Origin: JACCTH01 sp035281645
GTDB taxonomy: Bacteria > Actinomycetota > Acidimicrobiia > Spongiisociales > ZC4RG35
Reading direction: 5' to 3'
Assembly: GCA_035281645.1 (NCBI GenBank)
Contig: DATEDN010000022.1
Span: 1 to 6,495, forward strand
DNA length: 6,495 bases
The notes beneath the pieces were generated by a model. It was not told the DNA's origin. It saw only the letters and a list, made by a program, of their open reading frames with translations, and ran no database searches. This document shows positions 5,662 to 6,495 of this stretch, piece by piece (within the stretch, counting starts at the first letter, position 1; each line of letters starts with the position of its first letter). The position numbers and the translations under genes were made by a program.

Positions 5662-6339
5662 ATGGTCATCGACGTACGGCTGACCGATCAAGCCGGGAAG
5701 CCCTGGGTACTGGCGGATCACCTTGATGCCGCCGCCCTTCTCATCTTCCTCCGCGGCGACTGGTGATCCTATTGCAACGGCCAGCTGGTCAGCCTGGCGA
5801 GACTCCATCCTCAATTTCTCGAAGCCGGCACCCGGCTCTTTGCGATCTCGATCGATTCCCCGCGGCAGAACTCGGCGATGATCGAGAAGCTGTCTTTGCC
5901 CTTCCCCTTTCTCTCCGATCCTGACCGCTCACAAGCGATCACGCCCTTCGGAGTGGCCGACGAGAAGGACGACCGCAACATCTCGCGTCCGGCCCTGGTG
6001 GTGCTGACCACCGATGCCAAGGAAGAGTTCCGTTTCGAATCACGGGACTTCGCGGAGCGAATGCCCGAAGAAGACGTGCTGGCAGCGGTCCAAGCACTCG
6101 GATTTCCGGCGACAACTCAGGATCCTCCCGGAGTCGGTCCCGCCGAGGCTGGGCCGCGGACTCTCAACCTTCGCGAGCTGAGGGTCTACTTCCGTGGGGC
6201 TCGCTTCGCTGCCCAGGCCATGGGACTTCGACATGCCCACTACTCCGACGAGATCAAGGTCGACTCGAAGACCTACGTGGCAGAGATGGATCGCTACACC
6301 GAAGCCATCGAATGGCTCGAAAGGCTCAACTCGAAGTAG
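5662..6339 (+). CDS. Candidate selenoprotein: peroxiredoxin/AhpC-TSA-like redoxin with UxxC active site (in-frame TGA 5764-5766 as Sec)
   Basis: The frame from ATG 5662 to TAG 6337 is 225 codons, interrupted only by TGA at codon 35. The start is fixed: AGGG lies 7 nt upstream and an in-frame TAG (5650) excludes earlier starts. Residues 1-146 form a thioredoxin-fold redoxin: VIDVRLTDQAGKPWVLADHL, then LLIFLRGDW-U-SYCNGQL, FAISIDSP (60-67), PFPFLSDPD (80-88), and SRPALVVL with Pro110 at the cis-Pro position. Relatives read RGDWCPYC, so TGA replaces the nucleophilic first Cys of CxxC; Cys38 is the second and aligns with the peroxidatic Cys of AhpC/BCP. It should reduce peroxides or disulfides in the cytoplasm (no signal peptide). 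Residues 165-225 add a charged helical tail I do not recognise. TGA is a stop elsewhere in the window, so only local recoding fits. The alternative is a single nonsense mutation, which is less likely given the intact frame and the SECIS-like hairpin. Calling from the next start, ATG 5878, would lose the active site. Confidence 0.82.
5780..5798 (+). promoter_or_regulatory. Candidate bacterial SECIS hairpin after the in-frame TGA
   Basis: GCCA (5780-5783) pairs with TGGC (5795-5798), C5794 is bulged, and GCT (5784-5786) pairs with AGC (5791-5793). The apical loop is GGTC (5787-5790). Loop G5787 is 21 nt after the last base of the TGA. Bacterial SECIS elements lie inside the coding region directly after UGA. 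The E. coli fdhF element, recalled from memory, has a small stem with one bulged base and a GGUC-containing loop about 19-22 nt after its UGA, bound by SelB. The bulge here is on the 3' side rather than the 5' side, so the match is good but not exact. Confidence 0.65.
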
Positions 6340-6381
6340 CTCGATTCAAGTTCTCAGGCACTAGAACCGATCCCGATTCCC

Positions 6382-6495
6382 ATGTCGGTGCGATGGTCTT
6401 TGTGCTTGCTCGTGGTCGTCGCACTGGTGACGGCAGCGGCCCCAGCTCTCGCTACTGAGAGTCCGGAGATCCAACCGCTCGGAAACGAGATCTTG
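6382..6495 (+). CDS. N-terminus of a secreted protein (signal peptide), cut by window end
   Basis: Only 38 codons are visible. The start is ATG 6382, and the frame is open to the right edge. The first residues form a standard Sec signal peptide: a short basic start (MSVRW), the hydrophobic core LCLLVVVALVTAAA, and a likely cleavage site after PALA before TES. The mature part seen, TESPEIQPLGNEIL, matches no family I recognise. There is no clear Shine-Dalgarno, so the start is likely but not certain. It begins 42 bp after the redoxin gene in the same direction and may be co-transcribed; no convincing terminator separates them. Confidence 0.65.
   Translation, partial: MSVRWSLCLLVVVALVTAAAPALATESPEIQPLGNEIL

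Noticed and set aside
5764..5766. Redoxin gene as a plain pseudogene killed by a nonsense TGA
   Set aside because: The stop hits exactly the catalytic Cys codon, there is no other damage in 225 codons, the start and ribosome binding site are intact, and a SECIS-like hairpin follows. It remains the fallback if no selenocysteine machinery exists in the genome.
5764..5766. TGA read as Trp by a genome-wide alternative code
   Set aside because: TGA ends the permease (666-668) and the HNH gene (4283-4281) at sensible places, and Trp is written TGG throughout, including the codon just before this TGA.
5878..6339. Stand-alone 153-codon gene starting at ATG 5878
   Set aside because: It begins in the middle of the redoxin fold, just after the strand-helix unit that carries the active site; the sequence upstream in the same frame is clearly the missing N-terminal part.
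6350..6367. Hairpin GTTCT/AGAAC after the redoxin gene as a terminator
   Set aside because: The stem has only 5 bp with an 8-nt loop and no T tract follows, so it is not convincing.

Overview
The window is GC-rich, gene-dense bacterial DNA that is most likely actinobacterial. The evidence is a DUF222/13E12-type HNH protein, tRNAs without an encoded CCA, GTG start codons, and a probable leaderless gene; a deep-branching class such as Acidimicrobiia is only a guess. Almost everything is coding. TGA acts as an ordinary stop for at least two genes (permease and HNH protein), which matters for the main finding.

Layout. Positions 1-1375 (+) hold the end of an ABC permease and its ATPase, translationally coupled by a TGATG overlap and most like a thiamine/iron-type importer. 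Positions 1372-2146 (-) hold a VOC/glyoxalase-fold gene followed by a hotdog thioesterase. The ATPase and thioesterase converge and share a CTAG in which each strand reads TAG. Only 22 bp separate the VOC start from a divergent (+) operon (2169-3998) of a medium-chain zinc-type dehydrogenase and a Tat/lipoprotein-like metallo-beta-lactamase-fold hydrolase, which abut with no gap. Next come tRNA-Asp(GTC) and tRNA-Phe(GAA) on (+), then a DUF222-HNH gene on (-) with its own intrinsic terminator. The window ends with a redoxin gene (5662-6339, +) and the start of a gene for a secreted protein (6382 onward).

The standout is the redoxin gene. Its frame runs 225 codons from an ATG with a good ribosome binding site, interrupted once, by a TGA at 5764-5766. 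That TGA sits exactly where the first Cys of the RGDWCxYC active site is expected, giving U-S-Y-C. A small hairpin with a GGTC apical loop lies 13 nt after the TGA, in the place and form of a bacterial SECIS element. This is best read as an undescribed or unannotated selenocysteine-containing peroxiredoxin/thioredoxin-like protein. A standard gene caller would start it at 5878 and lose the active site. No selenocysteine machinery gene lies in the window, so confirmation depends on the rest of the genome.
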